Made by a program: the position numbers and the translations under genes. This document shows positions 24,101-35,589 of a stretch of 64,000 nucleotides of DNA, piece after piece. The notes under the pieces were generated by a model. That model had not been told where the DNA came from. It did no database searches and was given only the letters and a program-made list of their open reading frames with translations. Source of the DNA: Trochalopteron elliotii (taxonomy: Eukaryota; Chordata; Aves; Passeriformes; Leiothrichidae); assembly GCA_024734555.1 (NCBI GenBank), contig JANPWX010000537.1:1146758-1210757 (forward strand), read 5' to 3'. The first letter of the stretch is position 1. Each line of letters opens with the position of its first letter.

Positions 24101-27100
24101 GCAGTACATGCAGATGTTGCCGAGGGAGAAGCAGCCGGTCGCTGGCTCAGAAGGCGCGCAGTACAGGAAGAAGCAGTTGGCAAAGCAGCTGCCTGCTCAC
24201 GACCAGGATCCTTCAAAATGCCACGAGCTTTCTCCCAATGAAGTTAGGCACATGGAACAGTTTGTGAAGAAGTACAAAAAAGAGGCACTTGGTGTAGGAG
24301 ATGTCAAGCTTCCTGGTGAGGTGGGAGTGAGAGCTCCTGGTGAGAATAACTTGAAAAATGGTGGTGGCAGAGGTACCTCATCTGCTGTTGGAGCAATGGA
24401 GAAGTCCCCAAATCAGAAAGCATCTCAATATGTAAGTATAAGAACGGAAAGATAAAGCAAGAAGGTACATTATCATCTGAGTGCTTTATTTGGTAATTTT
24501 TGCCCACTTAAATTGTTTGTTAATTTGGAATAGCAAAAATCTGGGGAGGGAAAGAAAGAAGGGGAACTGAAAATTGTTGTGAATGTCTGCATAGAGTCCT
24601 GGTTTCTGACAGTATTTAATACATTGCATCAAATAACTTCCCAGGTGACACTTTCATTCTCAGTGCAAAAATATGTTAACTTGGAGATAGAATATTAGGG
24701 TGGCTTTTACAGAAGAATAATAAAGCTTGTGTCATCTTATGTTGTTACTGGTTGTTACATTCTTCTCCTCTCAAAGAGTTAGTTTAATTTTAGAAGCTTG
24801 TTTTCTCCTCTTTCTTGGAAGAATACTGAAATTACCCACTTGATAAATTGTATTTAAAATGAAATTAAATTAAGGAATAATAAAGTAACACGTCTCCATC
24901 CTGCATCCAGCAAGTTAAGCCATACAATGGCTCTTTTGACTAGCCTCCTTTTCATATTCAGCTCCATTTTCTTACCTGTTCTTTCCTTTGGCATCTGATT
25001 GCTCCTTGTAATAGCTCAATAAAAACAAGATATATAAAACTACCCAATTTTCATTGATATTTCAAAAATTATAGCTTTAATCAGTATTTCTCACATAACT
25101 ACACCTGTGCATGCCTTAACTAACAATTACAAATACAAAATAGGGGTAGGATTACTGAAGGAACATTAAGTCAGTTTAGTGGAGGTAGACATTACTTAAG
25201 AGTGTCAAAAGCTCTACTATAAGTTGACTTCTAGAAATGTTTCTATTATATTATTATATATGTATGAATCCTTAAAATTTTCTGCAGGTTGCTTACAGAA
25301 AATTAATATATAAATTCTAGATGGAGAAAAAGATTTGCTTAATGTTGGTTGTAGAATGTGGCTTTTGTTGTTATTGAGGGTGTGGTGTGCTTTTTTGTTG
25401 TTTGTTTCTGAACTGACAGTATATATGACTACTGGTGTGAAATATAAAATCAACACTTAGGTTTTAGCTTTGGACCTGGCCACTTACCCTGAAAATTTTC
25501 AAGCTGTGCCATTTGGTTACCTGTAGCTATTTGCTAATTTTTTTTTTTTGGTCACTGTTTTGTTATGGAGAATCTAAGAAACTAAAAAGTTATTTTACCA
25601 TGGCTTGATTAGGTCACTGTCGTTTTGTCTTACATCAGCCTTTCGTGCCAGTTTACTTTAGTTTCACGACAGTAATTTTAAATCTCCTCAAGGAAGACCT
25701 ACATCTGTTCATCACTTCCCAACTTTTCTTACTCCAGCACCTGAGTATTCATCCTGCAGTTTAAGCCAAGCATGTATTATTACTGTGGGCCATGATTTAG
25801 ACAGAGGCTTGTAGGTGCTTAATAGCATAAGTGAACGTTTGGGTTTCTTATCTGTTGTTAGGTACTGAGTTTACAGCGGGTTAAACAATCAGGGTTTAGG
25901 TATGGGGTTTTTTAAAGTATTTTGGGGCATCTGATTTCTGCAATGAGAATTTGTTTCAGCTATTTGATTTAGCATTATCTCAAGTGCTTTCCAACAGTTC
26001 AACACGAATTGATACAAAGAAGAGCTCTTACATACTTAGCCAAAGAAATGTCGTCCTTGTCTACACTTTTTTTAATTGGTTCTGCGTTTTTGCTCATCCA
26101 GTTTTCTTGTACATTGTCTTTCAGACTGAGTTTGAAAGCTGTATTCCTGTAGCTGCAGTAAAAAGAATCTCTTGAAAAATTAATTTTTTTATAGGAATAG
26201 ATTGCACTCTTTTGAAACCTGATAAAAAATTTAGAAAGCAAACCAAACAACACTAATAACCAGGTCTCCACTATTAATGTAAATGTACCTATAATAATTG
26301 TCTCTGTGTTTACAAATATAAAGCTTTTTCACCATGTCTGAAAGCTGAATTAAAGAAAAATAGGTACTCAGCATATTTTCTTTTTGTAAAAATGGAAATT
26401 TTTATGCAGCTTTTAACCACCAAAGCTGGAGATGTTGTAAATGGTAGGCAAGTGAATCACATTGCTTAGACCTGGGGCTAAGCAGCTGCTTAACCTTCCA
26501 GTGGAGTTTTCTTGGAGTATGAGGTCTAAAGTAGAAAGGTCAGAAACCTTTATATACATGTATATTTGAACTTTCCCTTCAATTAGTTTCTCTACATTCT
26601 GCATTCTCTTTCTGTTGCAGGTTGTTCTTCCACTTCTGTTGTGTTTCTATATGTCTTGAAATTGTCTGGCATCTGCAATCTGATCAATATGCCTTACAGC
26701 TGAGGCACTTTACATGTATTTTATTTTTACAAGCAAAGCCATTTGTGGCTGATATGAGTCATAGAGGAAAACCTTCCCATGATGTTCAGCCCAGTCCACA
26801 AACCAGCTGGAGTGCAGGAAATGCCAGACTGGTGATTAAACTGTAGATAAAAATTTTTTGGTTCAGTAACATAAATCATCTGTGTTTTTTTACTTGATGG
26901 CAAAACCCTCTCTGTAAGCAGGTACAGGGCAGAAAACTGACTGTGAACTCTCTGGAACTATTTGCAGTGTACCTTTAGTAGTTTATCCATAGTCACTCTC
27001 CCTGTCCAAAATCATTTATCACAGACTGTTGGACAGCAGCCATGAGTGACTATCATCCCTAGAACATAGCTTTAAACAGAATCAATTTGAAATATTCACT

Positions 27101-29861
27101 TATTTTTTATTTTCCTCCCAAGTGATGCAAATATAGCTTGGTCTTCTCATGACCTGTAAGTACAGCCATTTCCTTGTCACGTGTTCTGGTCATAGTTGGT
27201 TAGCTTGGATGGAGGCTCATTATTCTCTCCTTGTTCCTAAGCATGTAAGGTTTACAGAGCATCACATGAATTTTAATTGCCTGTTTTCTTTAAACACTGC
27301 ACTGCAATTGCAGAATGTGAATACAGCGAAGTACAACAATCCTTTTAAGGAGCACTAATGCTATGATAGTAGAAAGTGCATCATCTTGAATTGCTTAGTT
27401 AAACCTAAACTATGGCACAGGTACATCCTGAACCACTACTGTCTACTCATGGGATTAAACTAATGCTTTAATTTCAGTCTGGAAAGATGGGATTTATTAA
27501 ATATATCGATAGTATGTAATTTTTATAAATACAGCTCTCAAAGACTTAATTAACTTTGTAATAACCTCTTTCCAGTCCTGCTATCACTGCAAACTGAATA
27601 TGAGGGAAGGTGACCCAGCTGTGTATGCAGAACGTGCTGGATATGACAAATTGTGGCATCCAGGTTGTTTTGTTTGTTGCACCTGCGGTGAACTTCTAGT
27701 AGACATGATCTACTTCTGGAAGAATGGTAACCTGTATTGTGGAAGACATTATTGTGATAGTGAAAGACCCCGCTGTGCTGGATGTGATGAGGTAGGAAAT
27801 ATCCTAGTCCTTCTAGCACATAAGTTTGTTCCACTGAGAAGTGGCTAGGGGTTTTAGTAAAACATTTTAATGCAGGAAGATGATATTGCCTTCACCAGTT
27901 TAGTTTATGTTTTAGTTGCAAAGAACTGAGACCAATATGGACACTGCACGTTCAGGAAGATCCGTAGTTTGTTTTGAATTTGATGGTGATTTTGCACAAT
28001 CTGTGGGGACATAGGATGTGATATGTGAGGGCAAATTCTTCCAGCAAGTCCCACTTATGCAGTGATCTGAATATCAGGGGCACTAGGGGCTAGACTAGCC
28101 CTGGGCAGCAACAGGGAACAGCCTTCCCGAGGTCTCTGGCATCTGTGGGCTCTTGGGAGGAGCATGGAGCCTTTTGGGAAATAGTTAAACAGTGGTGGAA
28201 CCATTGGGAGGTCTTGCAAATCACAAAATGTCCAGGACCTATTAAAAGGTACACTGTTCAAATGAATGCACTTGTTTACTTGTATACTTGTTTATACATC
28301 TTCCTCACAGCTAATATTCAGCAATGAATATACTCTGGCAGAAGGGCAAAACTGGCATCTGAAACACTTCTGCTGTTTTGATTGTGATTGTGTCTTGGCT
28401 GGGATAACCTATATAACAGTGAATGACAAGCCAGTCTGCAAATCCTGCTACATGAAGAGCCATGCTGTGGTAAGGTCCTTACAGATGTCTTGGTGTTGTG
28501 AAGGAAGGGAACATAAGTATATGGAGCTTCAAACTCTTAATTTTTCTCAGTCTGGGAGTATCTGAAGAGTATAAATTGAATGTGCATTTAGGCTTGAGTT
28601 AGTCATCTTCTTCCCCTTCGGGGAAAAAAAACCCACCAAACTCACAACTTCAGGTTGACAAGTGTTTTGTCCCATCAAAAATTTGAACAAAAGCCACTGC
28701 CAGGGTGGGGGAAACCTCTTGGAAAAACACCTTGAACTTTGCCTGTGGTGAAGCAGAACTTGGTAACAGAAGGAGTAAAGTAGGTGAAGATGAGTGGTGC
28801 TGCTAAATGTTTAGTTCATTGAGCCTGGTGGGAATCAACTTCAGCTGATCTGCTAAAAGCCTGTAGTGATAACTGCAATCTCGGTACTTCTGCTCCATTT
28901 AATTCTAACCACACCTGTTAAAAAGGAGAGTGATTGACAGGACACAGCTAGAAGTTTGGAAAAGAATGGTAGTTCTTGATTCATGGTTATGCTGGAAATG
29001 AATCTGAGATGCTGGTGCATTCATATCTGTAAGTGAGCTAGCTGCTAGTTGGGGGCTCAGTCTAATGTGCACCTAGATGGTTTATATAGTGAATGGAGAA
29101 AAAAACAGTCATCTCTGCTTGGCAGTTAATAATGTTCTGAGGTAGGTGTGAGGAATTGGGTTTTTTTGGAGGCTTTTTTTTTCCTCTTAAAACATTAACT
29201 TTCTCTATCTAAATTATAGTCTGTGAACAACCAGATTTTAAGATGAATTGCTTTCGAGACTTTCTTATAACCTTTAATTACTTGGCATTGCCACAGAGCT
29301 GTCAATGCACAGGAGGATTTGTAGCTAATCTCTTCACATATTTAGGTTAATATATGAAGATCTGTGCTGTTCGACATAAAAGGTTTTTATGACTATTTGG
29401 GTATTGGGAAATCCTAACCATCATAACTGTCTAAGCTTAGTCCCAGCAGCAAGTAACTTGTGTGTCCATTTTATTATTCTGTGTCCTCAGCTGAATTATA
29501 ATCAAAACACTTTAGAAATAAAGAAAAAAATCAAAATTTGGAGGCTTCTTAAAAGGCTTCTTTTAACACCTGTCTGTCTCCTCCAAAAACATTTAAGAGT
29601 TCCAGGTTTTATTGCACTTGAAGAGAGCATGTGTGTGCTTCATGTCAGTGTTGTTTTATTTCTAACCAGGTCTGCCAAGGCTGTCATAATGCCATAGATC
29701 CCGAGGTTCAGCGTGTGACATACAACAACTTCAACTGGCACGCTACACGGGAATGTTTCTTGTGCTCCTGCTGCAGCAAGTGTCTGATTGGCCAGAAGTT
29801 CATATCTATGGAAGGGATGCTTTTCTGCTCAGTGGAATGTAAGGAAAAGATGATGTCATAA
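3087..29861 (+). CDS. TES: TES, testin (PET and three LIM domains), seven coding exons
   Basis: Testin is a scaffold of actin stress fibres, focal adhesions and cell-cell contacts. In mammals it binds zyxin, Mena/EVL and talin, and TES is a candidate tumour suppressor. Joining 3087-3113, 13916-14001, 22729-22978, 24096-24431, 27576-27791, 28311-28469 and 29670-29861 gives 421 codons plus TAA, exactly the human length, with GT-AG introns and no frameshift. The product has a Cys-rich N-terminus (about 19-55, CxxCxxxC and CxxCxC clusters), a PET domain (about 92-199, core [10 protein letters not shown] then ARQYMQMLP), a linker, and LIM1 (235-291), LIM2 (300-351) and LIM3 (360-415). Zinc ligands visible: LIM1 C235, C238, H261, C264, C267, C270, C288, H291; LIM2 C300, C303, H321, H324, C327, C330, C348, C351; LIM3 C360, C363, H382, C387, C390, C393, C411, C415. 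The start at 3087 (gccATGA) follows the conserved MxLENKVKK opening. Confidence 0.97.
4758..5370 (+). other. Three phase-compatible exon-like segments of unknown identity inside TES intron 1
   Basis: Three stretches read like protein with intron-like DNA between. Segment A (about 4758-4832) encodes acidic [19 protein letters not shown] and a few more residues, and ends before GTACTA. Segment B (5023-5079, or to 5085) follows a long pyrimidine tract and TTTTCCAG, encodes [18 protein letters not shown], and ends at CTAG|GTACC or, alternatively, CCA|GTGAGT. Segment C (5288-5370) follows TTCCTTCTTTCTTGAAG, encodes a basic stretch starting [15 protein letters not shown] and ends in TGA. All junctions are phase 1, so the frame stays open throughout. 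I do not recognise the protein and see no first exon, no AATAAA close downstream and no certain acceptor for A. It could be part of a nested gene, a relic of one, or chance. Confidence 0.25.
8365..8400. repeat. (TG)n/(TA)n microsatellite
   Basis: Alternating tgtatgtgtgtgtg and tatatata units within intron 1 of TES, a simple microsatellite. Confidence 0.85.
9727..9747. repeat. (GTTT)n microsatellite
   Basis: About five tandem GTTT units in TES intron 1, following a run of G. Confidence 0.85.
11531..11564. repeat. Perfect 15-bp inverted repeat, loop ctta
   Basis: ggtgggttttttttt (11531-11545) is the exact complement of aaaaaaaaacccacc (11550-11564). The stem is capped by GC-rich ggtggg/cccacc, so it is not merely a T-run facing an A-run. 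It lies in TES intron 1 and would form a hairpin in the pre-mRNA. Confidence 0.85.
13916..14001 (+). CDS. TES: TES coding exon 2 (residues 10-37, first two bases of codon 38)
   Basis: The exon starts directly after CACAG with ATGGGC and ends AG|GTAAGT, phase 2. It encodes [20 protein letters not shown] and then EGFELHYW, the Cys-rich start of testin. Because its first codon is ATG, a transcript lacking exon 1, or leaky scanning past the first ATG, would give a 412-residue protein; a form lacking the first nine residues is known for human testin. In the spliced mRNA this ATG has A at -3 and G at +4, a strong context. Confidence 0.96.
16336..16840 (-). mobile_element. Old, diverged endogenous retrovirus LTR
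   Basis: The segment follows the order of a widespread avian LTR read in reverse: ggtcagcagccaaacaccc and gctgctcactccc at the left, aagtgatgcaaag and gatgcccagccagt in the middle, then caggactgttttagct with aaacccaaagcacagc and a degenerate tail ending gccagatgca. The same blocks occur, less decayed, in the LTR at 40,948-41,474, for example tcaggactgtttt followed by aaatccaaaacacagc. Many point changes and indels make this copy clearly older. No internal retroviral coding sequence flanks it, so it is solo-like. Edges are uncertain by about 20 bp. Confidence 0.65.
16911..16924 (-). promoter_or_regulatory. CTCF-like motif (minus strand)
   Basis: On the minus strand this reads CCAGGAGAGGGCAG, which departs from the common CTCF core only at the fifth base. 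It lies in a GC-rich patch right after the old LTR. Motif match only. Confidence 0.35.
17351..17379. repeat. 11-bp inverted repeat
   Basis: ttcattttgtg (17351-17361) and cacaaaatgaa (17369-17379) are exact complements around the loop agctgaa. It lies in TES intron 2; no function is assigned. Confidence 0.8.
17649..17662 (+). promoter_or_regulatory. CTCF-like motif (plus strand)
   Basis: CCACTAGAGGGAGC fits every position of the degenerate CTCF core consensus. Its orientation is opposite to the motif at 16,911, about 740 bp away. This is a motif match only; binding is not shown. Confidence 0.4.
18030..18770 (+). mobile_element. CR1 LINE 3' fragment in TES intron 2
   Basis: The fragment begins inside the reverse-transcriptase frame: [10 protein letters not shown] corresponds to the conserved F-A-D-D catalytic box, here with Thr for Ala. 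It continues through typical CR1 blocks (gacctggggatcctg, gagccagcagtgtgccctgg, gtcctggggtgcattctg, agcactggaacaggttgccc). It ends at tttctgtgatcctgt, a decayed form of the terminal ATTCTGTGATTCTGT repeat. The usual spacer between the last coding block and the end repeat is mostly missing, so there is probably an internal deletion. Stops and frameshifts make it non-coding. Confidence 0.9.
22729..22978 (+). CDS. TES: TES coding exon 3 (end of codon 38 to residue 121)
   Basis: TTTCAG|GAAAATATGCC opens the exon; its first G completes Arg38. It encodes [14 protein letters not shown], the conserved block [20 protein letters not shown], and the start of the PET domain with [10 protein letters not shown], ending ACT CTT|GTAAGT in phase 0. 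Length 250 bp. Confidence 0.97.
22979..24095 (+). other. TES: TES intron 3 (about 1.1 kb)
   Basis: GTAAGT to ATTCAG. AT-rich, with a 16-base T run near 23,260; no other feature is recognised. Confidence 0.85.
24096..24431 (+). CDS. TES: TES coding exon 4 (residues 122-233): rest of PET domain and linker
   Basis: The exon encodes most of the PET domain ([62 protein letters not shown]), then a Gly/Ser-rich, poorly conserved linker that leads into LIM1. Acceptor ATTCAG|GCC, donor TAT|GTAAGT; 336 bp, phase 0 at both ends. The linker differs most from mammalian testin, as expected for a flexible hinge. Confidence 0.97.
24432..27575 (+). other. TES: TES intron 4 (about 3.1 kb)
   Basis: GTAAGT to TTCCAG. 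AT-rich unique sequence; I find no repeat family or extra exon in it. Confidence 0.8.
27576..27791 (+). CDS. TES: TES coding exon 5 (residues 234-305): LIM1
   Basis: It encodes the whole first LIM domain and the first two zinc ligands of LIM2. LIM1 ligands are C235, C238, H261, C264 and C267, C270, C288, H291, with the typical LWHPGCFVC core and [18 protein letters not shown]2 starts at RCAGCDE (C300, C303). Acceptor TTCCAG|TCC, donor GAG|GTAGGA; 216 bp, phase 0. Confidence 0.97.
27792..28310 (+). other. TES: TES intron 5 (519 bp)
   Basis: GTAGGA to CTCACAG; unremarkable, nothing recognised within. Confidence 0.85.
28311..28469 (+). CDS. TES: TES coding exon 6 (residues 306-358): rest of LIM2
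   Basis: Begins [20 protein letters not shown] and carries LIM2 ligands H321, H324, C327, C330, C348, C351, ending KSHAV before GTAAGG. 159 bp, phase 0. In mammals LIM2 of testin supports partner binding together with the other LIM domains. Confidence 0.97.
28470..29669 (+). other. TES: TES intron 6 (1.2 kb)
   Basis: GTAAGG to AACCAG; AT-rich with short poly-A and poly-T tracts; no other feature seen. Confidence 0.85.
29670..29861 (+). CDS. TES: TES terminal coding exon 7 (residues 359-421): LIM3
   Basis: Encodes [20 protein letters not shown] and the rest of LIM3, ending ECKEKMMS then TAA. In LIM3 the His (H382) and next Cys (C387) are separated by four residues instead of two, as also in human testin and Prickle proteins, so this is a family trait and not damage. 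In mammals LIM3 binds Mena and zyxin. Confidence 0.97.
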   Translation, partial: VCQGCHNAIDPEVQRVTYNNFNWHATRECFLCSCCSKCLIGQKFISMEGMLFCSVECKEKMMS

Positions 29862-31110
29862 AAGAAGACATGCACAGAACTCATTAAGTATTGCTGTGTT
29901 CCAAAGGCTCTTGCATTTCTACTGTAAAATATATAGTGTCAGGGCATTTAAAATTATTGAAAGTATTAACTAGCATTTCCCAAAGATTGGGGGGTTTTGT
30001 TATGTCTAAAGCTTCCTACATAATCTTCATTTCTTAGCTGTAATAATACTTTATTTTTTGGAATACTGTTTCTGAGTCTTATTTCAAATTACTTCATACC
30101 ACAGAAAGGTAAGAAAAATGTGTTACAAATTCTACAGATTCTAAGGGAGCTCTTCACTGTGAAGAATCTTGTTGTTGTATTTTGTCTAATGGAACAAAAA
30201 AATGTGAAAATGCTCCATTTTATCTTGCTTTGTATGATAACTCTTTCACCTCTGGTTTCACTAATTTATCATTTTTATAGTTTTTCTGCTTTCATCAAGC
30301 ACTTTAGACAAAATGATCGGTTTTACTGCCATGTACGGCTTTGTGTTCCTGACTTCAAGTATGCAGGAAGAATGACACTAAAAAAACTTGCCTTTAATAA
30401 TTTCTTTGGTTTTGTCACATGGGTTCTTGGGGAATAGTTGACTACTCTTAGGTCTAGTTTTGAAAGTAATTCCACCAGTAGAAAAATGTTGGCTGATGTT
30501 TTGTTCTTGCAACTGTTCATGCCTGGAAAAGTTTTAATTTTACAAATACTGAAGTCGTGTTATAGATTGGGGGTGGGGAGCGTTGGTGTTAGAAAATAAG
30601 AGCAGGTCTTGCTTAGATTAAAATAATCCACCAGAAGTAGTGGGTGTCACTGTTAGCCTTTCAGAACTGGCTTTTGTTCTGTATTGTGAATGTTCCTTTC
30701 ATAAGCTGTGCCTTCTACCAAGAGGGATGTGGCACACAGTAGTGTATGCATTTCCAAGAATGTATTTTTGCAAATGGATCCTACTTTTGATTTCTACATT
30801 CTGAACCAAAGCATGAAGAAGTCTTTCCCAGAAAACTTCCTGTATTTGAATGAAAAAATTCACAGCTGTGTATTAGCTTTGCTTACTAGATGAACCAAAT
30901 GTTTGGCTCTTTCTTTTTTTTTAATAATTATAGACCCTACAGTGAAGTTTCTTAGATATCTTTGTGGCAAACACTAAATGGGGCCTGAAAAAGAATAAGG
31001 TAGTTATTTTTTAAAGAAAAATCTATGCAAATCTTATGTTCAGTTCTTGTAAGTTTTATGGTGATTGTATTGTAACATCTATAAATAAAATTCGTGCTTC
31101 TCACTTAAGT
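29862..31110 (+). other. TES: TES 3' UTR
   Basis: About 1.24 kb from the stop codon to just past the AATAAA at 31084. AT-rich, with T tracts, as in mammalian TES. The end is inferred from the poly(A) signal. Confidence 0.6.
31084..31089 (+). terminator. TES: Poly(A) signal AATAAA, probable TES 3' end
   Basis: A canonical hexamer in ataaataaaattc, with a TGTA element shortly upstream (attgtattgtaac), the motif favoured by cleavage factor Im. Cleavage would fall about 15-25 bp downstream. This gives a 3' UTR length similar to that of mammalian TES. Confidence 0.65.
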
Positions 31111-34100
31111 CGTCTACTAATTCTGTCCACGTTCAATCCCCTTCAGGGGAGGCAAGGAGGAAAAGAAATGTTCCCATACTTCACTTTAGCTTGGACATTA
31201 TTTCCTAAAAACTGAAGGCCTGTATTACTGTGCAGTGGTTACTGTCTTGTGTAACATTGTCAATGTGTTTATAGGTGCAAAACAGTGGGTCTTGTTCCAA
31301 CAACTGCACAACTTCAGAACTTAGTGTTATTTTCTGTTCATATAAACTATTTTAAGACATTGAATGGGAAATTTTGAATTCATGCAAGTGAGGTAGTGTG
31401 TTGAGAAAATAAAGTGCATTGTGATCCTTTGACTGCTGCAAAAATAAGACCCACTGAGATATACACTGGGATTTTTGTATGTTGTCTGAGTTGTAAACTT
31501 TACATCCATGTTCTTGAAGCCTGTAAAGCTTTTCTGAGAGATCCTCAGGAAGTACAAAAAAGTATATGTATTTCAGCTCGTACCAATGAACTGTATCCTT
31601 GCCAGATTTGCAGGTTTAAACCAAGGAACACCAGCATGTCTGTGAGAGAAGGATTTTCCATGTAAGTGCTACTTAACCTGTACCAGGTTACGTACTTTAA
31701 CCTGCACAGGACATGGTGTGAGACTGCTGTTTGGGGGTGGGATAAGTCTTATGTAATGGTTAGCCATAAGGATGGCTTAATAGTGACTGAGTTTTATGTG
31801 TCTTGAGTACATCTGTCCTCACCCATTCACTAACACCTCTTCTGGAAGATGCAGCTGACATTTATGAAGAACTGTGAAAAGATCTTTTGCACCTTTCCCT
31901 GCCCTCCCGTTGCCATGCTGTGTAACAGCTTTCTCATTGATGTGATTACTTGGACTGATGGCAGTCATATTTTTCACTTTAAATCTTGTTTTGAATAGTT
32001 TTGTTTCTTAAACTTTATTACTGTGTAACCTTCATTTACAAGGTTGAGCAGGAGATTTATTCCATCAAGTCACAATTGCTAAGGAAATTTATGTCAAACC
32101 AAACAATTTCAATAGTCCATCAGCTAGGACTGACTTTTTCCATGCCTCTTCTGAAGCATGTTGGCTTTAGCTGGTGTTCTTTTTGAGTATCTTCCCTTGT
32201 TTTCTTGATCCCTCTGGCTCTCCTCTATGGAACCTGATGCATCTAAGTGTTTGTTCTGTGGGGTATCCAAAGTTTAATTTCTGTTAATGCAAGAATTGGA
32301 AAGGATTATGTCTTAAGAGCAACAGGTGTAATGTACAGGTGATACAGAGTGAAGACAAAGATACTGCTGTGTAACTTCACGATTAGGTCAGAGATTATTA
32401 GGAGTGCTGAACTGTTCTTGTAATGAGCTATGAAGGAATTTATGTTCCTGCAGATAATGCTTTTTGTGTTAGCTGAAAGATATGTCAACATGCTGGAGCT
32501 CGAAAACAAGCATTAAGGAGATTGCGTTCTGTCACTGTCATAATAAAAATATTGGCAGTAAAGTGTTGGGGTTTTTTCTCTTGCATTTTTGGCTATTTTA
32601 TAAGAAGTCCCTTTGGACCTATTTATCTTAATAGGCTAAGAATAGAAGCTGGAAGCTTTTGCATACTTCAGTAATAAAAATATATACTTTCCAGATGAAA
32701 TTTTAACTTCTCTTGAATGTTGAAGTTCTTTGTTTAAGAGTAGAATTTCCTTGGTAAGAAAGAATCATAAGTAGTCATTTTAACAGCTAAATCTTTTTAT
32801 TTAAGGAAGAGCTATCCTGTGGGTCTGTAAAATTGAGGCTGGTAAAAGCTTTGCAAAAACTTTGAAAGAACAAAGCTAAGGAAAAGCATCTTTGAATTAG
32901 CAACATTTATACATGGTAGGAATAATCTGTGACTTCTGAGATTTGGATTACATTTCAAACAGTATGGGTACACATATGCTAGAAATAAAAACATTTTATT
33001 CAGGTCTCATATGTATTTACTATCCCTGGAAATCTAAAGTTTATGTATTAAAAAACATGCTAAAGAGCAATCAACACAGCAACTTCCCATTTGCTTCCAG
33101 AATCATAGGTTTTAAGTCTTATGAAACAGTTAATGGTGTGAAGCAAAATTATCTGACTTTGTTATATAATGACCATTAACACAGAAATACTTGCTTGCAG
33201 GGCTTAGAAGTACTTGGACACTTTGGACCCTCTGTTCCCAGCAGAACTGGTGAGGTAGGAGTGGCAGAATGGTAACATTTTGCTCAACAGCTTCTGCTAA
33301 ATTTAGCATGGGTTTGGGGTGCTAGAGCTAGGAGTGGGTGGCAAGAAGGAGGTTGGCAGTCCGGGAAAGGGTCAGCAATTCACCTAGCAGCAAGCTCTCC
33401 AAGGGACCAGAGACCAAATGGCTGTACTAAGAGTGCAGGATGAGGACAGCTAGTGTGTGTAGCAGTTCAAGGGCAGAAATTCAGAGTGAGGTAGGGTGTC
33501 TTCAGGTCCTGGGCATGCTCTCCCACCACAGCAGCATCCCATACCTTGCTGAATCTCAGTGGAAAGCCATCTTAAAAATCACCTCCACAAGAGCAGTCCT
33601 CTGGGTCCCAAGTAGTCCTTTCTCAGCCCAAGCAAAACACTGACAGAGAAGATTCCAGTCTGATTCACGTCAATATAGATGAATGCTTTTGTGTGATGAA
33701 AAAGGATAGGAAAGGCCAGTAGAAAGTCTTTTGCTAGGCCTCCACACCTCTTTCTGTGTCAGGACTGTAGAGTGCCCTGTTTTATCCTAGAACTGACAGG
33801 AACCCCTTCCAACTGCTCCTCGTATACACATCAGTCTCCATTGAGTGCAAATGTTATTTTTATACTTTTCAGTGTGAAACACAGGAAAGGTTTGTTCACC
33901 ATTTTTTGTGTCTCTGAATGAGTGAAGTGTTTGTTTCTAGAAGTGAGAACTTTGGATTCAAGGCTGTCCTCAAACAATTTAGCTCCAAATTCTCCCTCTC
34001 ACCTTCTGGGAGAATGTCTCAGTCATCAAGCTCTGGTGTCAGCTCTGGGTAGACACCCTTCATAACATCTGTTGTAGGTAGACCAAAGCAGCTAAGAATT

Positions 34101-35589
34101 TCATACTCAACCTAAACTACACATGGTACAGCTAATGATTTTTAATGGTAACTGCAATACACCACTGAAGTTATATTGCTGTGTTTTTAGCACTCAGCAG
34201 CCAGTAGGATCACACACAAGGAGATTTGGGGATTTTTTTCTTGCAAAGAGCTGCTTGTTAATGGTATAAAATCTCTGCATGCGTTGTGTCTACTACCTTA
34301 TTGCTTCAAACTGTTGAGGCTGAAGAAGTCTATGGGCCAGGGCCTTCTAGCTCTGCCTTTACTCAATCCTTCAGTAAAAAAGTAAATTGAGTTTGTTAAT
34401 TAAGCATAAGGCCAAAGAATAGTACTTAATAAAGTGTGCGGCCAAAGAGGTCCTACAAGTAAGTGCTAAGTGAAAAACATATCATCTAATTATCATCAAG
34501 TACTGAAAATAATGTGTTCATTTTTTCCATGTCCTTATTAACATAAAATGATGGGTAAAGGAGCTTTAGGGAGCTAAAGTCCAAAACATCTGAGCCAGGA
34601 CTAGGCTTAGATTGTAGACTGCCACCCTGTGTTCACTGCCTAACTCACAAAAAATGAGCCAGATCGGCTTTACCTCAGACAGTACGTGCTGCAGGGTGTC
34701 ACCACCAGAGCAGCAGATTCAATGATTGCTGTGAACAATCACAACAAAGTGTTACAGGTCAGTTTCCTCCTTTGCCTCTCCCCTGAAAAAGTGAAAAAAG
34801 AACCAAATAAGAGGATGTTTCTGCTGCAAATTAGGCCCAGCATTGTTCAGATTTGGATTCATGCCCGGCATTGTCATAGAAAGTTTTGCACCCAGTTTAT
34901 GAGAAACTAGTCAAGCTTCATATGTTTCCTAACTTTTCATTTGTTAAAAAAAAATTAATGTCACAGTAAAGCATCGAGGCGATTTATTGGTTGCCCTGAG
35001 CGAGTTGTTTACGTTGAGTCAAGGCTTGATTTTTGTGTTGCCAGTAACTGAATTCTTGGAAACAGCCACCTGATGTTCCTCAGTTCCCCAGCAGATGCCG
35101 TGCTCAGCGCACGGGCTGCTGCATCAGCAGGGCAGGGCTCTGGGAAACAGCAGGAAAATATGTTCTGAACTGAAAGAGATGTTCTGAAGGCTTTAAGAAA
35201 GAGTAAGTTGAGGACAGGTCTCTAAGTCCAGAAGGCAGTGCAGAACTGGAAAACAGCATGACCAGGAATTTGGACAGGAGAAAGAGACACAAGGAAAATT
35301 TTTTAGAATGAACATGAGTAGAGTGGGAAAATAGAGCGAAAATGTGTAATAAGCCAGGGCATAATGCTGAATCATGGAAGCACTGTGAAATACTTTTAAC
35401 TTACTATTAAAAGGTAAAAACGTGAAGTACTGGAGTTCAATTGCTCTAGAAAAGGAAAACTGATGATGCTGTTTAATTCTTACGGGTAGAAATCAGGCCA
35501 TAAGGGTAAGAAACAGGCTGCAATAACCAAGGTTGTGAGATAAGAAGAAGAGGATTTCAAGATGACAGGTGGTGAGAAGAGATTCTTCA
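31111..35589. other. Intergenic DNA downstream of TES
   Basis: A second AATAAA lies at 31408-31413 and could serve a longer TES transcript. Otherwise this is AT-rich with a few slightly GC-richer patches (about 33,240-33,660 and 35,040-35,150) that I cannot assign to a gene or repeat family. Open frames here are short and of random composition. Confidence 0.6.

Noticed and set aside
29740..29765. Apparent broken zinc site in LIM3 (His and Cys four residues apart)
   Set aside because: The same spacing is present in human testin and in Prickle LIM3, so it is normal for the family.
31414..31665. Open frame of 83 codons just after TES with several Cys residues, thought of as another LIM exon
   Set aside because: The Cys/His spacing does not fit a LIM domain, and TES is already complete with its stop at 29,861.
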